A stretch of DNA of 64,000 nucleotides from Mycolicibacterium porcinum (GCA_002086835.1 MVIG01000001.1:682001-746000); one strand, 5' to 3'; counted from the first letter of the stretch, positions 10,234 through 18,906 are shown. Notes: generated by a model from the letters alone, not told the origin. Made by a program: numbers and translations.

Positions 10234-11600
10234 CGCTCTGCACCTTCCTTGGTCAGCGCCTCGCGCATGGTCTGCAGCCAGTACCCGTGCTGGACGGGGA
10301 ACAGGCCCTCGTCCTCGTTGCGTACGCCGGCCGATACGATGCCGGTCATACCGAGCGACTCCGCCACCGGGTCAGGTCCCGAAAGCCAGTGTGTGGCACC
10401 ACGACTCATGTCGTTCCATGGCGCAGCCTGGGCGCGGAAGGTGAGTTGGCACGAGCGAAACTCTTCGAGATCATCGGGAGTGGCCATGCCGGAGGCGTTG
10501 AAGAAATCTTCGTACTGGCGGATGCGTTGAGCCCGGGCGGCATCGCTCTCACCCTTGGGGGCGATGCAGTAGATGGTGACCTCCGTCTTGTCCGCAGCGA
10601 TCGGGCGAAAATGCCGGATCTGGGTCGAGAACTGGTCCATCAGATACAGATTCGGGTAGACGCACAGGTTGCGTGAGCCTTTGACCATGAATTCACCCTT
10701 GGCGTCGCCGAACTGGGCCTTGAGGTCGTCGAGCTTGTCCCACAAGGGCCGATCCTCAGGGTTGGCCGCCCACGTCCACAAGCACAGGTGGCCATGTGGG
10801 AACGACCAGTAGCCGCCTCCCGACTTGCCCCAACCGCCGGCATCGAGTGCCTTGGTCTCGTTCTTCGATTCGCCGGTGCTGCGCCGGCCGGTGGTGGCCG
10901 CGTAATTCCAGTGGGTCGCGGTGACGTGATATCCGTCGGCGCCGTTCTCGGCCTGCACCTTCCAGTTGCCGTCGTAGGTGTAGGTCGACGAACCTCTCAG
11001 CACCTCAAGGCCTTCCGGGGACTGGTCGACCAGCATGTCGATCACCGCCGTGGCATCGCCGAGGTGCTCGGCCAGCGGCAACACGTCGGCGTTGAGGCTG
11101 CCGAACAGGAACCCCCGGTAGCTCTCGAAGCGTGCGACCTTGGTCATGTTGTGGGAACCGCCGGAGTTGAAGGTGTCCGGATAGCCGGCCCCGTCGGGGT
11201 CCTTCACCTTCAGCAGGGTGCCGTCGTTCCGGAACGTCCAGCCGTGAAACGGGCAGGTCAAGGTGGTGCGGTTGTCGGTCTTGCGGCGGCAGACCATCGC
11301 GCCGCGGTGGGCGCAGGCATTGATCAGACAGTGCAGTTCGCCGTCCTTGTCCCGGGTGATCACCACGGGCTGCCGGCCGATGTAGGTGGTGAAGTAATCC
11401 CCTGGATTGGGCAGTTGGCTCTCGTGGGCGAGGTAGAGCCAGTTGCCCTCGAAGATGTGCTTCATCTCCAGCTCGAAGAGTTCCTCGTCGGTGAAGATCC
11501 GGCGGTTGGCTCGGTACACGCCGGCCTGCGGGTCGTCGATCACCGCATCGGCCAACACGGCGGCCAGATGTGGGTGCGAAACCGGGACTGTAGCTGTCAT
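10230..11600 (-). CDS. benA: Benzoate 1,2-dioxygenase, alpha subunit
   Basis: This 456-residue catalytic subunit has Rieske 2Fe-2S ligands C96, H98, C116 and H119 (CAHRG and CPFHGW) and the mononuclear iron triad H225 and H230 with bridging D222 ([13 protein letters not shown]). It dihydroxylates benzoate at C1-C2. I chose the ATG at 11600 (MTATVPVS), which has GGAGG eight bases upstream. A longer frame begins at 11651 but lacks a ribosome site. It is the first gene of benA-benB-fusion-benR and is divergent from catR. Related substrates such as toluate or anthranilate cannot be excluded from the motifs, but the cat/pca context favours benzoate. Confidence 0.94.
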   Translation of the reverse strand: MTATVPVSHPHLAAVLADAVIDDPQAGVYRANRRIFTDEELFELEMKHIFEGNWLYLAHESQLPNPGDYFTTYIGRQPVVITRDKDGELHCLINACAHRGAMVCRRKTDNRTTLTCPFHGWTFRNDGTLLKVKDPDGAGYPDTFNSGGSHNMTKVARFESYRGFLFGSLNADVLPLAEHLGDATAVIDMLVDQSPEGLEVLRGSSTYTYDGNWKVQAENGADGYHVTATHWNYAATTGRRSTGESKNETKALDAGGWGKSGGGYWSFPHGHLCLWTWAANPEDRPLWDKLDDLKAQFGDAKGEFMVKGSRNLCVYPNLYLMDQFSTQIRHFRPIAADKTEVTIYCIAPKGESDAARAQRIRQYEDFFNASGMATPDDLEEFRSCQLTFRAQAAPWNDMSRGATHWLSGPDPVAESLGMTGIVSAGVRNEDEGLFPVQHGYWLQTMREALTKEGAER

Positions 11601-11668
11601 TTGGGATGCCTCCAGATGAGCGCAAATGCGCGAATACCTGAACTCTGGCATTGAGTGGTCGCCATCAC

Positions 11669-11686
11669 ACTAGGAACATGCCTAGT
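11669..11686. promoter_or_regulatory. Inverted repeat in the benA-catR intergenic region
   Basis: The perfect repeat ACTAGG, AACATG, CCTAGT lies 69-86 bases upstream of the benA start. It is one of three dyads in this 222-base divergent control region. It may be a site for the LAL regulator or part of the ben promoter. The protein partner is unknown. Confidence 0.4.
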
Positions 11687-11702
11687 CCTGACCCGGGTAC
11701 TG

Positions 11703-11725
11703 ATTGATGAACAGTGTTTATCAAT
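11703..11725. promoter_or_regulatory. 23-bp dyad in the benA-catR intergenic region
   Basis: The arms ATTGATGAACA and TGTTTATCAAT flank a single G and match at 10 of 11 positions. It lies 103-125 bases from benA and 98-120 from catR, a central place from which one regulator could act in both directions. It does not match the LysR-type TATC-N5-GATA core found 30 bases further on, so a different protein is suspected. Confidence 0.5.
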
Positions 11726-11754
11726 AGGACGTAAATGAGTCCTTGTTGGATATC

Positions 11755-11767
11755 TATCGCGGCGATA
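11755..11767. promoter_or_regulatory. Predicted LysR (CatR) operator
   Basis: TATCG, CGG, CGATA is a perfect 13-bp palindrome of T-N11-A type, 56-68 bases before the catR ATG. It has the same TATC-N5-GATA core as the site beside pcaF at 881-893. CatR-type regulators normally bind such sites upstream of their targets. Confidence 0.6.
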
Positions 11768-11822
11768 CCGTCGATATGTCAGGAGTCACATATCTACCGG
11801 AAATTCGACGTGGGAGGCCGCG

Positions 11823-12734
11823 ATGGAGTTACGGCACCTGCGGTATTTCGTGGCGGTGGCCGAGACCTGTCATTTCGGCCGGGCCGCCGAGCAGTTGCAT
11901 GTCGCTCAGCCCGCGCTGTCCTACGCGATCCGTCAGCTCGAGGCCGAACTCGGTGTCACGTTGTTCAACCGGACCACCCGTCAGGTGTCGTTGACCGCTG
12001 CGGGGGAGTTCCTCCGGTCAGAGGCACATCGCATCCTCGCGGGGGTGGAGGACGCCGAACGCGGCGTGCGGCGAATCGCTCGGGGCAGTGGCGGTGTACT
12101 GCGTCTGGGCCTCACCGGCACCGCGGCCTTCTCGCATCTGCCGCGTATCGCCCGACTCGTCAAACGTGAACTGCCCGCCGTGGCGCTGGAAATCCAGGCT
12201 GACATGTTGACGCCGGCTCAGTGTGACGGATTACGCAGCGGGGCACTCGATCTGGGTGTCCTACGCCCTCCCGCCGTCGGGGAAGGGGTCGAGATGGCCA
12301 CTGTCGACGTCGAATCGCTGGTGCTGGCTGTGTCGGTCGATCACCGGCTCGCTGTGGAACCCGTTGTCTCGCTTACTGATCTACGATCCGAACCGTTCAT
12401 CGCATATGCCAGCCGCGACTCGGCCGTCAACGATGCGGTGCTGCGTAGCTGCCGCGCGGCCGGGTTCGTGCCGCGCCGTGAGCACTCGGCCCCCGGGACG
12501 GCTGTGCTGCTGGCACTGGCGGCGGCCGGTCTTGGTGTCGCGGTGGTTCCCGAGTCGGTGCGGGCACTGCCGCTCGACGGCGTCGTGTTCCGTGATCTCG
12601 TCGACGGAGGAACCGTCGAGCTGGCGCTGGCCTGGCTCCGCGACGCGGACAACCCCTTGGTTGACGCCGTCGTCGACATTCTCAAACCCGCGATCGGCCG
12701 TGAGCTTGCCGGCCGGCATCAGGAGGAGCCATGA
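11823..12734 (+). CDS. catR: LysR-type regulator of the catechol genes
   Basis: This 303-residue LysR protein starts MELRHLRYFVAVAE with a winged helix to about residue 60, then an effector-binding domain. It is a paralogue of the LysR at the left edge. Its stop overlaps the catB start (ATGA), so regulator and enzymes form one unit, catR-catB-catA-catC, rather than the divergent layout usual for CatR in Pseudomonas. GGGAGG precedes the ATG closely. By family analogy the inducer would be cis,cis-muconate. The symbol is given by position and family. Confidence 0.85.
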   Translation: MELRHLRYFVAVAETCHFGRAAEQLHVAQPALSYAIRQLEAELGVTLFNRTTRQVSLTAAGEFLRSEAHRILAGVEDAERGVRRIARGSGGVLRLGLTGTAAFSHLPRIARLVKRELPAVALEIQADMLTPAQCDGLRSGALDLGVLRPPAVGEGVEMATVDVESLVLAVSVDHRLAVEPVVSLTDLRSEPFIAYASRDSAVNDAVLRSCRAAGFVPRREHSAPGTAVLLALAAAGLGVAVVPESVRALPLDGVVFRDLVDGGTVELALAWLRDADNPLVDAVVDILKPAIGRELAGRHQEEP

Positions 12735-13834
12735 AAATAGCTGCGGTCGAGGCGATCCCGTTCGCCATCCCGTATCTGAAGCCGCTGCGGTTCGCGTCCG
12801 GCGAAGTCCAGGCTGCTGAGCACGTGCTCGTGCGGGTGCACACCGACGACGGCATCGTCGGCGTCGCCGAGGCACCGCCGCGTCCGTTCACCTACGGCGA
12901 GACCCAACGCGGCATCGTCGCGGTGGTCGAAGACATCTTTGCCCCGGTGCTGTCCGGGCTGCCCCTCACCGAACGGGAGGTGGCCGGCAGCCGGATGGCG
13001 CGCACCGTCGGCAATCCGACCGCCAAGTCTGCTGTCGACATGGCGATGTGGGACGCGTTCGGCAAGACGCTCGGACTCCCGGTCAGCGAACTGCTCGGCG
13101 GGTACACCGACCGTATGCGGGTCAGCCACATGCTGGGGTTCGACGAGCCCGCCAAGATGGTCGCCGAGGCCCAGCGGATGCGGGATCTGCACGGCATCAC
13201 CACATTCAAGGTCAAGGTGGGGCGGCGTCCGGTGTCGCTCGACACCGTCGTTGTGCGGGCCCTGCGGGATCACTTCGGTGGCGACGTCGAACTCTACGTC
13301 GACGGCAACCGCGGTTGGTCGGCCGCGGAATCGCTGCGTGCGATGCGGGAGATGGCCGACCTGGACCTGCTGTTCGCCGAGGAACTCTGTCCCGCCGACG
13401 ACGTGCTCGGAAGACGTTGGCTCGTAGAAAAACTCGACGTTCCCTTCATCGCCGACGAATCAGTGCCCACCCCTGCCGACGTGACCCGCGAGGTACTCGG
13501 CGGCTCCGCGACGGCGATCAGCATCAAAACCGCCCGCACCGGCTTCACCACCTCGTCGCGTGTCCACCACCTCGCGGAAGGGCTCGGCCTGGAAATGGTG
13601 ATGGGCAACCAGATTGACGGTCAGCTCGGTACGGCATGCGCGATCGCATTCGGTACTGCCTACGAGCGCACCTCGCGCTACGCCGGTGAGCTGTCCAACT
13701 TCCTCGACATGAGCGATGACCTGTTGACCGAACCGTTGCAGATCACCGACGGCCAGCTGCACCGAAGGCCCGGAGCCGGGCTCGGCGTCGACATCGACCC
13801 CGACAAGCTCGCGCGGTACCGCACCGACAACTGA
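12731..13834 (+). CDS. catB: Muconate cycloisomerase
   Basis: This 367-residue member of the enolase superfamily lactonises cis,cis-muconate to muconolactone. The catalytic lysines K160 and K162 are in TFKVKVG. The metal ligands are D191, E216 and D241 (YVDGNRGW, FAEELCP, IADESVPT), and the general acid/base K265 is in ISIKTARTG. The full set is present, so the enzyme should be active. It is coupled to catR at its start and followed 32 bases later by catA. Confidence 0.93.
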   Translation: MKIAAVEAIPFAIPYLKPLRFASGEVQAAEHVLVRVHTDDGIVGVAEAPPRPFTYGETQRGIVAVVEDIFAPVLSGLPLTEREVAGSRMARTVGNPTAKSAVDMAMWDAFGKTLGLPVSELLGGYTDRMRVSHMLGFDEPAKMVAEAQRMRDLHGITTFKVKVGRRPVSLDTVVVRALRDHFGGDVELYVDGNRGWSAAESLRAMREMADLDLLFAEELCPADDVLGRRWLVEKLDVPFIADESVPTPADVTREVLGGSATAISIKTARTGFTTSSRVHHLAEGLGLEMVMGNQIDGQLGTACAIAFGTAYERTSRYAGELSNFLDMSDDLLTEPLQITDGQLHRRPGAGLGVDIDPDKLARYRTDN

Positions 13835-13866
13835 ACACCTCAGCACACCTTCAGGAGACCGACACC

Positions 13867-14724
13867 ATGACCACATTCGGAAAGCCGCCCGCCTCGGCCG
13901 CGTCCTCGGGCGCCTCGGCCACCGAGCGATTCCACGCCGACAAGTCGCCGTTCGAGGCGGTTCGCGACGTGCCCGCCGAGCGTGTCAGCGAGCTGGCGCG
14001 CGAGGTGCTCGACGCCGTGCACGAGACCATCCGCCGGCACCGGGTCACCTACGACGAGTACAACGCCCTCAAGGCGTGGCTGATCAGCGTCGGACAGGAC
14101 GGCGAATGGCCGCTGTTCCTCGACGTGTGGGTGGAACACGTCGTCGAGGAGGTGGCGACGTCGCACCGGCACGGCAACAAGGGCAGCATCGAAGGCCCGT
14201 ACTACGTGCCCGGTTCACCCGAGCTCGGTGCTGACGCGACGATGCCGATGCGTGATGGTGAGATCGGAACGCCGCTGGTGTGGGAGGGCACGATCACCTC
14301 GACCGACGGCCGTCCGCTGGCCGGAAAAGTTGAGCTGTGGCACGCCGACTCCGACGGCTTCTACTCGCAGTTCGCCCCGGGTCTGCCGGAGTGGAATCTG
14401 CGCGGCAGCATCTCGACCGGTCCCGACGGCGCTTTCCGGATCACCACGATCCGTCCCGCGCCGTACCAGATTCCCACTGACGGCTCGTGCGGCAAGCTGA
14501 TCGCTGCCGCCGGTTGGCACGCCTGGCGTCCCGCACACCTGCACGTGAAGGTGTCGGCGCCCGGCCACGAACTGCTCACGGCGCAGCTGTACTTCCCCGG
14601 CGACCCGCACAACGGGGACGACATCGCGACCGCCGTGAAGCCCGAGCTGATGCTCGATCCGATCGCCCAGCCCGACGGTAGTGAGAAGGTCGCGTACAGC
14701 TTCGTCCTGGATCCCGAAAGCTGA
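13867..14724 (+). CDS. catA: Catechol 1,2-dioxygenase
   Basis: This 285-residue intradiol dioxygenase cleaves catechol to cis,cis-muconate with non-haem Fe(III). The expected ligands are Y166 (DGFYSQF), Y200 (PAPYQIP), H224 and H226 (RPAHLHVKV). An N-terminal helical dimerisation domain precedes the beta core, as in other catechol (not protocatechuate) dioxygenases. AGGAGA precedes the ATG. It lies between catB and catC in one direction. Confidence 0.94.
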   Translation: MTTFGKPPASAASSGASATERFHADKSPFEAVRDVPAERVSELAREVLDAVHETIRRHRVTYDEYNALKAWLISVGQDGEWPLFLDVWVEHVVEEVATSHRHGNKGSIEGPYYVPGSPELGADATMPMRDGEIGTPLVWEGTITSTDGRPLAGKVELWHADSDGFYSQFAPGLPEWNLRGSISTGPDGAFRITTIRPAPYQIPTDGSCGKLIAAAGWHAWRPAHLHVKVSAPGHELLTAQLYFPGDPHNGDDIATAVKPELMLDPIAQPDGSEKVAYSFVLDPES

Positions 14725-14732
14725 GTTGCGCT

Positions 14733-15014
14733 GTGTTGTTTCACGTGCGGATGGACGTCCGTATTCCCCACGACATGGATCCCGATACCCGAGCGCAGCT
14801 CGTCGCACGGGAAAAGGCCTACTCGCAGCAGTTGCAGCGTTCCGGGAAGTGGCCGCAGATCTGGCGGATCGTCGGTGAGTACTCGAACTTTTCGATCTTC
14901 GACGTCGAGTCCAATGACGAACTGCACACGCTGATCTCGGCCCTGCCGCTCTTCCCGTACATGAACATCCACGTGACACCGTTGGCCCGGCATCCGTCCG
15001 ACGTGAAGGCCTGA
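14733..15014 (+). CDS. catC: Muconolactone delta-isomerase
   Basis: This 93-residue protein isomerises muconolactone to 3-oxoadipate enol-lactone, the substrate of PcaD. The start is a GTG giving M-LFHVRMDVRIPHDMD, which matches the usual family N-terminus. The internal ATG at 14751 would lose the conserved LFHV. LPLFPYMNIHVTPLARHPS near the end is the family signature. It begins eight bases after catA with no clear ribosome site, so translational coupling is likely. It converges on the YbaK-type gene with a 3-base gap. Confidence 0.92.
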   Translation: MLFHVRMDVRIPHDMDPDTRAQLVAREKAYSQQLQRSGKWPQIWRIVGEYSNFSIFDVESNDELHTLISALPLFPYMNIHVTPLARHPSDVKA

Positions 15015-15017
15015 CGG

Positions 15018-15509
15018 CTAGCCAGAGACACCTATCTCGGCGGTGACCGCGGAGGTCGCGCGGATCAGGTCCTCGGGTGCCAGTGCGACGTCCAGGCCAC
15101 GTTTACCCGCGCTGCAGAGCACTTTGTCGAATGCCAGTGCCGAGGCGTCGACGACGGTGGGCAGGGGTTTGCGCTGGCCCAGCGGGGAGATCCCGCCCAC
15201 CACGTACCCGCTGGAGCGCTGCGCGGCGGCGGGGTCGGCCATCTCGGCCTTGGGCACTCCGAGCGCTGCCGCCGCGGCCTTGAGGGACAGCTTGGCCGGC
15301 ACGGGCACGACCGCTACGGCCAGGCCCTTGGGCAACGCGATCACCAGCGTCTTGAACACCTGCTCGGCGACGATGCCGTCGGCCGCCAGTTGGGCTACGG
15401 CCTCGTCGCCGAACGACTCGTTGCGCGGGTCGTGCTGGTAGGCGATCACTTCGTGGTCGATACCTGCGGCCACCAGAGCCGCGATCGCGGGTGTTGCTGC
15501 ACGTGCCAT
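15018..15509 (-). CDS. YbaK/EbsC-type aminoacyl-tRNA deacylase
   Basis: This 163-residue YbaK/ProX-fold protein probably hydrolyses mischarged Cys-tRNA(Pro). Family features are the central VFKTLVIALPKG, the catalytic-type lysine in VPAKLSLK and the GGISPLGQRKPLPTVVD loop. I chose the ATG at 15509 (MARAATPAI). An upstream extension to 15602 has no conserved sequence. It is divergent from sigH and shares a roughly 210-base control region with it. Confidence 0.88.
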   Translation of the reverse strand: MARAATPAIAALVAAGIDHEVIAYQHDPRNESFGDEAVAQLAADGIVAEQVFKTLVIALPKGLAVAVVPVPAKLSLKAAAAALGVPKAEMADPAAAQRSSGYVVGGISPLGQRKPLPTVVDASALAFDKVLCSAGKRGLDVALAPEDLIRATSAVTAEIGVSG

Positions 15510-15721
15510 CGGGACACGGTAGCCGAGCAAGCCGGGAACACAGCGGCCACCACATGCTGTTATTGCTCTCGACACCTGCTCAGCGCTACCTGTCGGTAGC
15601 ACGCTCTAGGATCTGAAGGAGGATTCTGGTGCCAACCGTATGCCTGGAACGGCCGCCGGATACCCAGAGGTATTCCGGACCCCTTGGTGGCGCCGTGACA
15701 GAAGGGAAGGTGTTTCCCACG

Positions 15722-16366
15722 ATGACTGACGTCGAGCAGGCCGAGCCTGACACGCCGCAGCCTGCCGAAACAGATGCCGAGCTGACCGCCCGGTTCGAAC
15801 GCGATGCCATCCCGCTGCTGGACCAGCTGTACGGCGGTGCCCTGCGGATGACCCGCAACCCCGCCGACGCCGAGGACCTGTTGCAGGAAACCATGGTCAA
15901 GGCCTACGCCGGCTTCCGGTCATTCCGCGAGGGCACCAACCTCAAGGCGTGGCTGTACCGCATCCTGACCAACACCTACATCAACAGCTACCGCAAGAAG
16001 CAGCGGCAACCTGCCGAATACCCGACCGACGAGATCACCGACTGGCAGCTGGCGTCCAACGCCGAGCACTCGTCGACCGGTCTGCGATCGGCTGAGGTCG
16101 AGGCCTTGGAGGCGCTGCCCGACACCGAGATCAAGGCGGCGCTGCAGGCGTTGCCCGAGGAATTCCGGATGGCGGTGTACTACGCCGACGTCGAGGGTTT
16201 TCCCTACAAGGAGATCGCCGAGATCATGGATACTCCCATCGGGACGGTGATGTCCCGGCTGCACCGCGGGCGCAAGCAACTGCGCGACCTGCTGGCCGAT
16301 GTGGCCAGGGATCGCGGTTTCATCCGAGGTCAGCAGCTTGGTGAGCCGGAGGAGGTCTCGTCATGA
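15722..16366 (+). CDS. sigH: ECF sigma factor SigH (oxidative and heat stress)
   Basis: This 214-residue sigma factor is nearly identical over its core to M. tuberculosis Sig[21 protein letters not shown], then region 2 ([20 protein letters not shown]) and region 4 ([20 protein letters not shown]). It drives thioredoxin, heat-shock and mycothiol genes under disulfide stress. I chose the ATG at 15722 because it matches the known protein length. The frame is open upstream to 15629 without conservation. The stop overlaps the rshA start. I could not place a convincing SigH autoregulatory promoter. Confidence 0.95.
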   Translation: MTDVEQAEPDTPQPAETDAELTARFERDAIPLLDQLYGGALRMTRNPADAEDLLQETMVKAYAGFRSFREGTNLKAWLYRILTNTYINSYRKKQRQPAEYPTDEITDWQLASNAEHSSTGLRSAEVEALEALPDTEIKAALQALPEEFRMAVYYADVEGFPYKEIAEIMDTPIGTVMSRLHRGRKQLRDLLADVARDRGFIRGQQLGEPEEVSS

Positions 16367-16668
16367 GTGACAAGCACGATGAGGACGAGCGCTGGACCCC
16401 GCCGATCGGGCCCGTCGACCCCGAGCATCCTGACTGCGCCGCGGTGATCGCCGAGGTATGGACGTTGCTCGACGGCGAGTGCACGGCCGAAAGCCGTGAC
16501 AAGCTCAAGCATCACCTCGAAGAATGCCCGGCCTGCCTGCGTCACTACGGGGTCGAGGAGCGTGTCAAGAAGCTCATCGCCGCCAAGTGCAGCGGGGAAA
16601 AGGCGCCCGAAGGGCTGCGAGAGCGGCTGCGTATCCAAATCAGCCAGACGACCATCATCCGGGGCTGA
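16363..16668 (+). CDS. rshA: Zinc-associated redox anti-sigma factor RshA
   Basis: This 101-residue anti-sigma factor holds SigH inactive under reducing conditions. The ZAS motif HxxxCxxC is H51, C55, C58 ([10 protein letters not shown]), with additional cysteines C25 and C40. Oxidation or phosphorylation releases SigH in the known system. The ATGA overlap with sigH fixes a near 1:1 supply. It ends before a strong hairpin. Confidence 0.94.
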   Translation: MSDKHDEDERWTPPIGPVDPEHPDCAAVIAEVWTLLDGECTAESRDKLKHHLEECPACLRHYGVEERVKKLIAAKCSGEKAPEGLRERLRIQISQTTIIRG

Positions 16669-16701
16669 CCTGGCGGTTTGCCGCTGCCAGCCCAACGACA
16701 A

Positions 16702-16732
16702 ACCGCCCGATCTCCGAGTGGAGTCGGGCGGT
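16702..16732. terminator. Hairpin terminator after sigH-rshA
   Basis: ACCGCCCGA and TCGGGCGGT form a perfect 9-bp stem, continued after one bulged base by CTCC/GGAG around a GAGT loop. No T-run follows on the plus strand. It lies between the convergent rshA and bL37 genes and could serve both. Confidence 0.7.
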
Positions 16733-16750
16733 CACAGTCTGCCGAAGCGG

Positions 16751-16843
16751 CTAGCGCACTGACTTCGAACCGGCGTTGGGGCGCTTGCCGTGGTTCGCCT
16801 TCGAGTGCTTGCGGTCCCGCTTCTTGCGGCCACGCTTGGCCAT
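16751..16843 (-). CDS. Ribosomal mini-protein bL37
   Basis: This 30-codon reading frame is too short for most gene finders. It begins MAKRGRKKRDRKHSKANH and is almost entirely basic. This is the actinobacterial large-subunit protein bL37, first recognised in mycobacterial ribosome structures. GGAGG lies six bases before the ATG, an excellent site. The form I remember is about 24 residues ending near GKRPNA. Here a further GSKSVR follows before the TAG. It converges on rshA across a hairpin. Confidence 0.88.
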   Translation of the reverse strand: MAKRGRKKRDRKHSKANHGKRPNAGSKSVR

Positions 16844-16979
16844 GATGATCCTCCAGATGGTGTAAGAGCTTGCTCCCTAGTGTCTCATGCCCCGGGGGCA
16901 GCGCTGTCCACCCGGGGTTGTGGTTCGATATAGGCCGCACAAGTAGTCGGGTTAGCAGCCGTAGTGAAGTGGGGTGAAG

Positions 16980-17195
16980 ATGGCCGAGGACGTTCGCGCC
17001 GAAATCGTGGCCAGTGTGCTGGAGGTCGTGGTTCACGAGGGCGATCAGATCGGTGCGGGGGACACCCTGGTGCTGCTCGAGTCGATGAAGATGGAGATCC
17101 CGGTCCTCGCCGAGGTCGCGGGCACTGTGACCAAGGTCAACGTTGCCGAGGGCGACGTCATCCAGGCCGGCGACCTCATCGCGGTGATCGACTGA
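16980..17195 (+). CDS. Biotinyl/lipoyl carrier protein (TB7.3-type)
   Basis: This 71-residue single-domain biotin carrier is nearly the same as M. tuberculosis TB7.3. The biotinylation motif ESMKMEIPV holds the modified lysine between two methionines, with the paired glycine turns of the beta-barrel around it. I chose the ATG at 16980 (MAEDVRAEIV). A GTG at 16974 is in frame but unsupported. It presumably serves an acyl-CoA carboxylase encoded elsewhere. The pdtaS gene follows 46 bases later. Confidence 0.92.
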   Translation: MAEDVRAEIVASVLEVVVHEGDQIGAGDTLVLLESMKMEIPVLAEVAGTVTKVNVAEGDVIQAGDLIAVID

Positions 17196-17241
17196 CGCTG
17201 CGAGACGTTGAAGCTTTTGCTCCTCGCGTGCGCGGTGCCTG

Positions 17242-18741
17242 ATGTCCACCCTCGGTGACCTTCTCGCCGAGCACACCGTGCTGCCCGGCAGCGCGGTGGA
17301 CCACTTGCACGCGGTGGTCGGGGAGTGGCAACTGTTGGCCGATCTGTCGTTCGCCGACTACCTGATGTGGGTGCGGCGCGACGACGGCGTGCTGGTGTGC
17401 GTCGCTCAGGTGCGTCCCAACACCGCCCCGACCGTCCTGCTGGCCGACTCTGTCGGCACGCTGGCGGCTGCCGCGGATCTGCCGGTCGTCACCACCGCGT
17501 TTGAGTCCGGTGCGATCGGGCGGGGAAACGGTGGCACACAACGACATTCGCCGGATCTGCCCGGCCTGAACGTGGAGGCGGTGCCGGTGCGGCACCGCGA
17601 TCACGTGGTCGCGGTGCTGACTCACCAGACCGCGCTGGCCGCCCGCCGGATGGCCAGCCCGCTGGAGGGCGCCTACCTGGACTGTGCGAGCGATCTGCTG
17701 CACATGCTGTCCGAGGGCACCTTCCCCAATGTCGGCGATCTGGCCATGTCACGTTCGAGCCCGCGGGTGGGTGACGGGTTCATCCGCCTCGACGAGGTCG
17801 GCGACGTGGTGTTCGCCAGCCCCAACGCCATCTCGGCCTATCACCGCATGGGCCTGGCCTCCGAGCTCGACGGGCACAACCTGGTCACCGTGACGCGTCC
17901 GTTGATCTCCGACCCGTTCGAGGCCCAGGAACTGGCCAACCACGTGCGTGACTCGCTGGCGGGCGGCTCCAGCATGCGGATGGAGGTTGACGCCGGGGGC
18001 GCGGCAGTACTGTTGCGGACCCTGCCGCTGGTCGTGCACGGCGCCGCGGTCGGCGCAGCCGTGCTGATCCGCGACGTCACCGAGGTGAAACGACGTGACC
18101 GGGCACTGCTCAGCAAGGACGCCACCATCCGAGAGATCCACCACCGGGTCAAGAACAACCTGCAGACCGTGGCGGCCCTGCTGCGGCTGCAGGCGCGCCG
18201 TACGAACAATCTGGAGGCCCGCGAGGCGCTGATCGAATCGGTCCGGCGGGTGTCGTCGATCGCGTTGGTGCACGACGCGCTGTCGATGTCGGTCGATGAG
18301 GAAGTGAACCTCGACGAGGTGATCGACCGGATCTTGCCGATCATGAACGACGTCGCCTCGGTGGACACCCCGATCCGGATCAACCGGGACGGCGCCCTGG
18401 GTGTGCTCGACGCCGATCGCGCGACGGCGCTGATCATGGTGATCACCGAGTTGGTGCAGAACGCCATCGAGCACGCCTTCGACGCGAACACGTCCCAGGG
18501 GTGCGTGACCATCAAGGCCGAGCGGTCGGCCCGCTGGCTCGATGTCGTGGTGCACGACGACGGCCGTGGAGTGCCCGACGGGTTCAGCCTGGAGAAGTCC
18601 GACCGGTTGGGGCTGCAGATCGTCCGCACCCTGGTCACCGCGGAACTGGACGGGTCGCTCGGCATGCACGACGTCGACTCCGGCGGCACCGATGTGGTGT
18701 TGCGCGTGCCGATCGGCCGGCGCAGCCGCGGGATCCAGTGA
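17242..18741 (+). CDS. pdtaS: Cytosolic sensor histidine kinase PdtaS
   Basis: This 499-residue kinase lacks membrane segments. GAF-like and PAS-like sensor regions fill about residues 1-290. A HisKA_2 phosphoacceptor (H300/H301 in REIHHRVKNNLQ) and HATPase_c (ELVQNAIEHAF, HDDGRGVPDGF) complete it. In M. tuberculosis the orthologue phosphorylates the RNA-binding antiterminator PdtaR, encoded elsewhere. The start gives MSTLGDLLAEHTVLPG, as in the orthologue. Confidence 0.92.
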   Translation: MSTLGDLLAEHTVLPGSAVDHLHAVVGEWQLLADLSFADYLMWVRRDDGVLVCVAQVRPNTAPTVLLADSVGTLAAAADLPVVTTAFESGAIGRGNGGTQRHSPDLPGLNVEAVPVRHRDHVVAVLTHQTALAARRMASPLEGAYLDCASDLLHMLSEGTFPNVGDLAMSRSSPRVGDGFIRLDEVGDVVFASPNAISAYHRMGLASELDGHNLVTVTRPLISDPFEAQELANHVRDSLAGGSSMRMEVDAGGAAVLLRTLPLVVHGAAVGAAVLIRDVTEVKRRDRALLSKDATIREIHHRVKNNLQTVAALLRLQARRTNNLEAREALIESVRRVSSIALVHDALSMSVDEEVNLDEVIDRILPIMNDVASVDTPIRINRDGALGVLDADRATALIMVITELVQNAIEHAFDANTSQGCVTIKAERSARWLDVVVHDDGRGVPDGFSLEKSDRLGLQIVRTLVTAELDGSLGMHDVDSGGTDVVLRVPIGRRSRGIQ

Positions 18742-18774
18742 GCGCGGCTCGCGGGGTTCGCAGCACACTCACAG

Positions 18775-18790
18775 TGGTACGTCAGTACCA
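18775..18790. terminator. Weak hairpin after pdtaS
   Basis: TGGTAC, GTCA, GTACCA forms a 6-bp stem. After one mismatch the arms can extend by two more pairs. It lies 34 bases past the pdtaS stop. No T-run follows, so termination here is uncertain. Confidence 0.35.
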
Positions 18791-18870
18791 GTGAAGCAAT
18801 TCCCCAGCTGCGTCAAAAACGAAATGTGACGACAATTACTCAATTTGCTATCGATAAATGCCGCAAAAAT

Positions 18871-18906
18871 AAGCTATGGCCCCGACATTCGTCGGGGCCA
18901 TAGCTT
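18871..18906 (-). terminator. Intrinsic terminator of whiB1
   Basis: A perfect 16-bp stem (AAGCTATGGCCCCGAC and its complement) has a 4-base loop. On the minus strand it is followed by ATTTTTGC, a classical T-run. It starts 22 bases past the whiB1 stop. Confidence 0.9.

Noticed and set aside
15610-15721. SigH autoregulatory promoter (GGAAYA, then GTT) upstream of sigH
   Set aside because: GGAAC occurs at 15646 but no GTT lies at proper spacing. The repeat GGGAA, GGTGT, TTCCC at 15704-15718 is too close to the start codon to be the promoter.
15629-15721. Longer N-terminus for SigH starting at 15629
   Set aside because: The added 31 residues have no similarity to SigH, and the ATG at 15722 gives the usual length.
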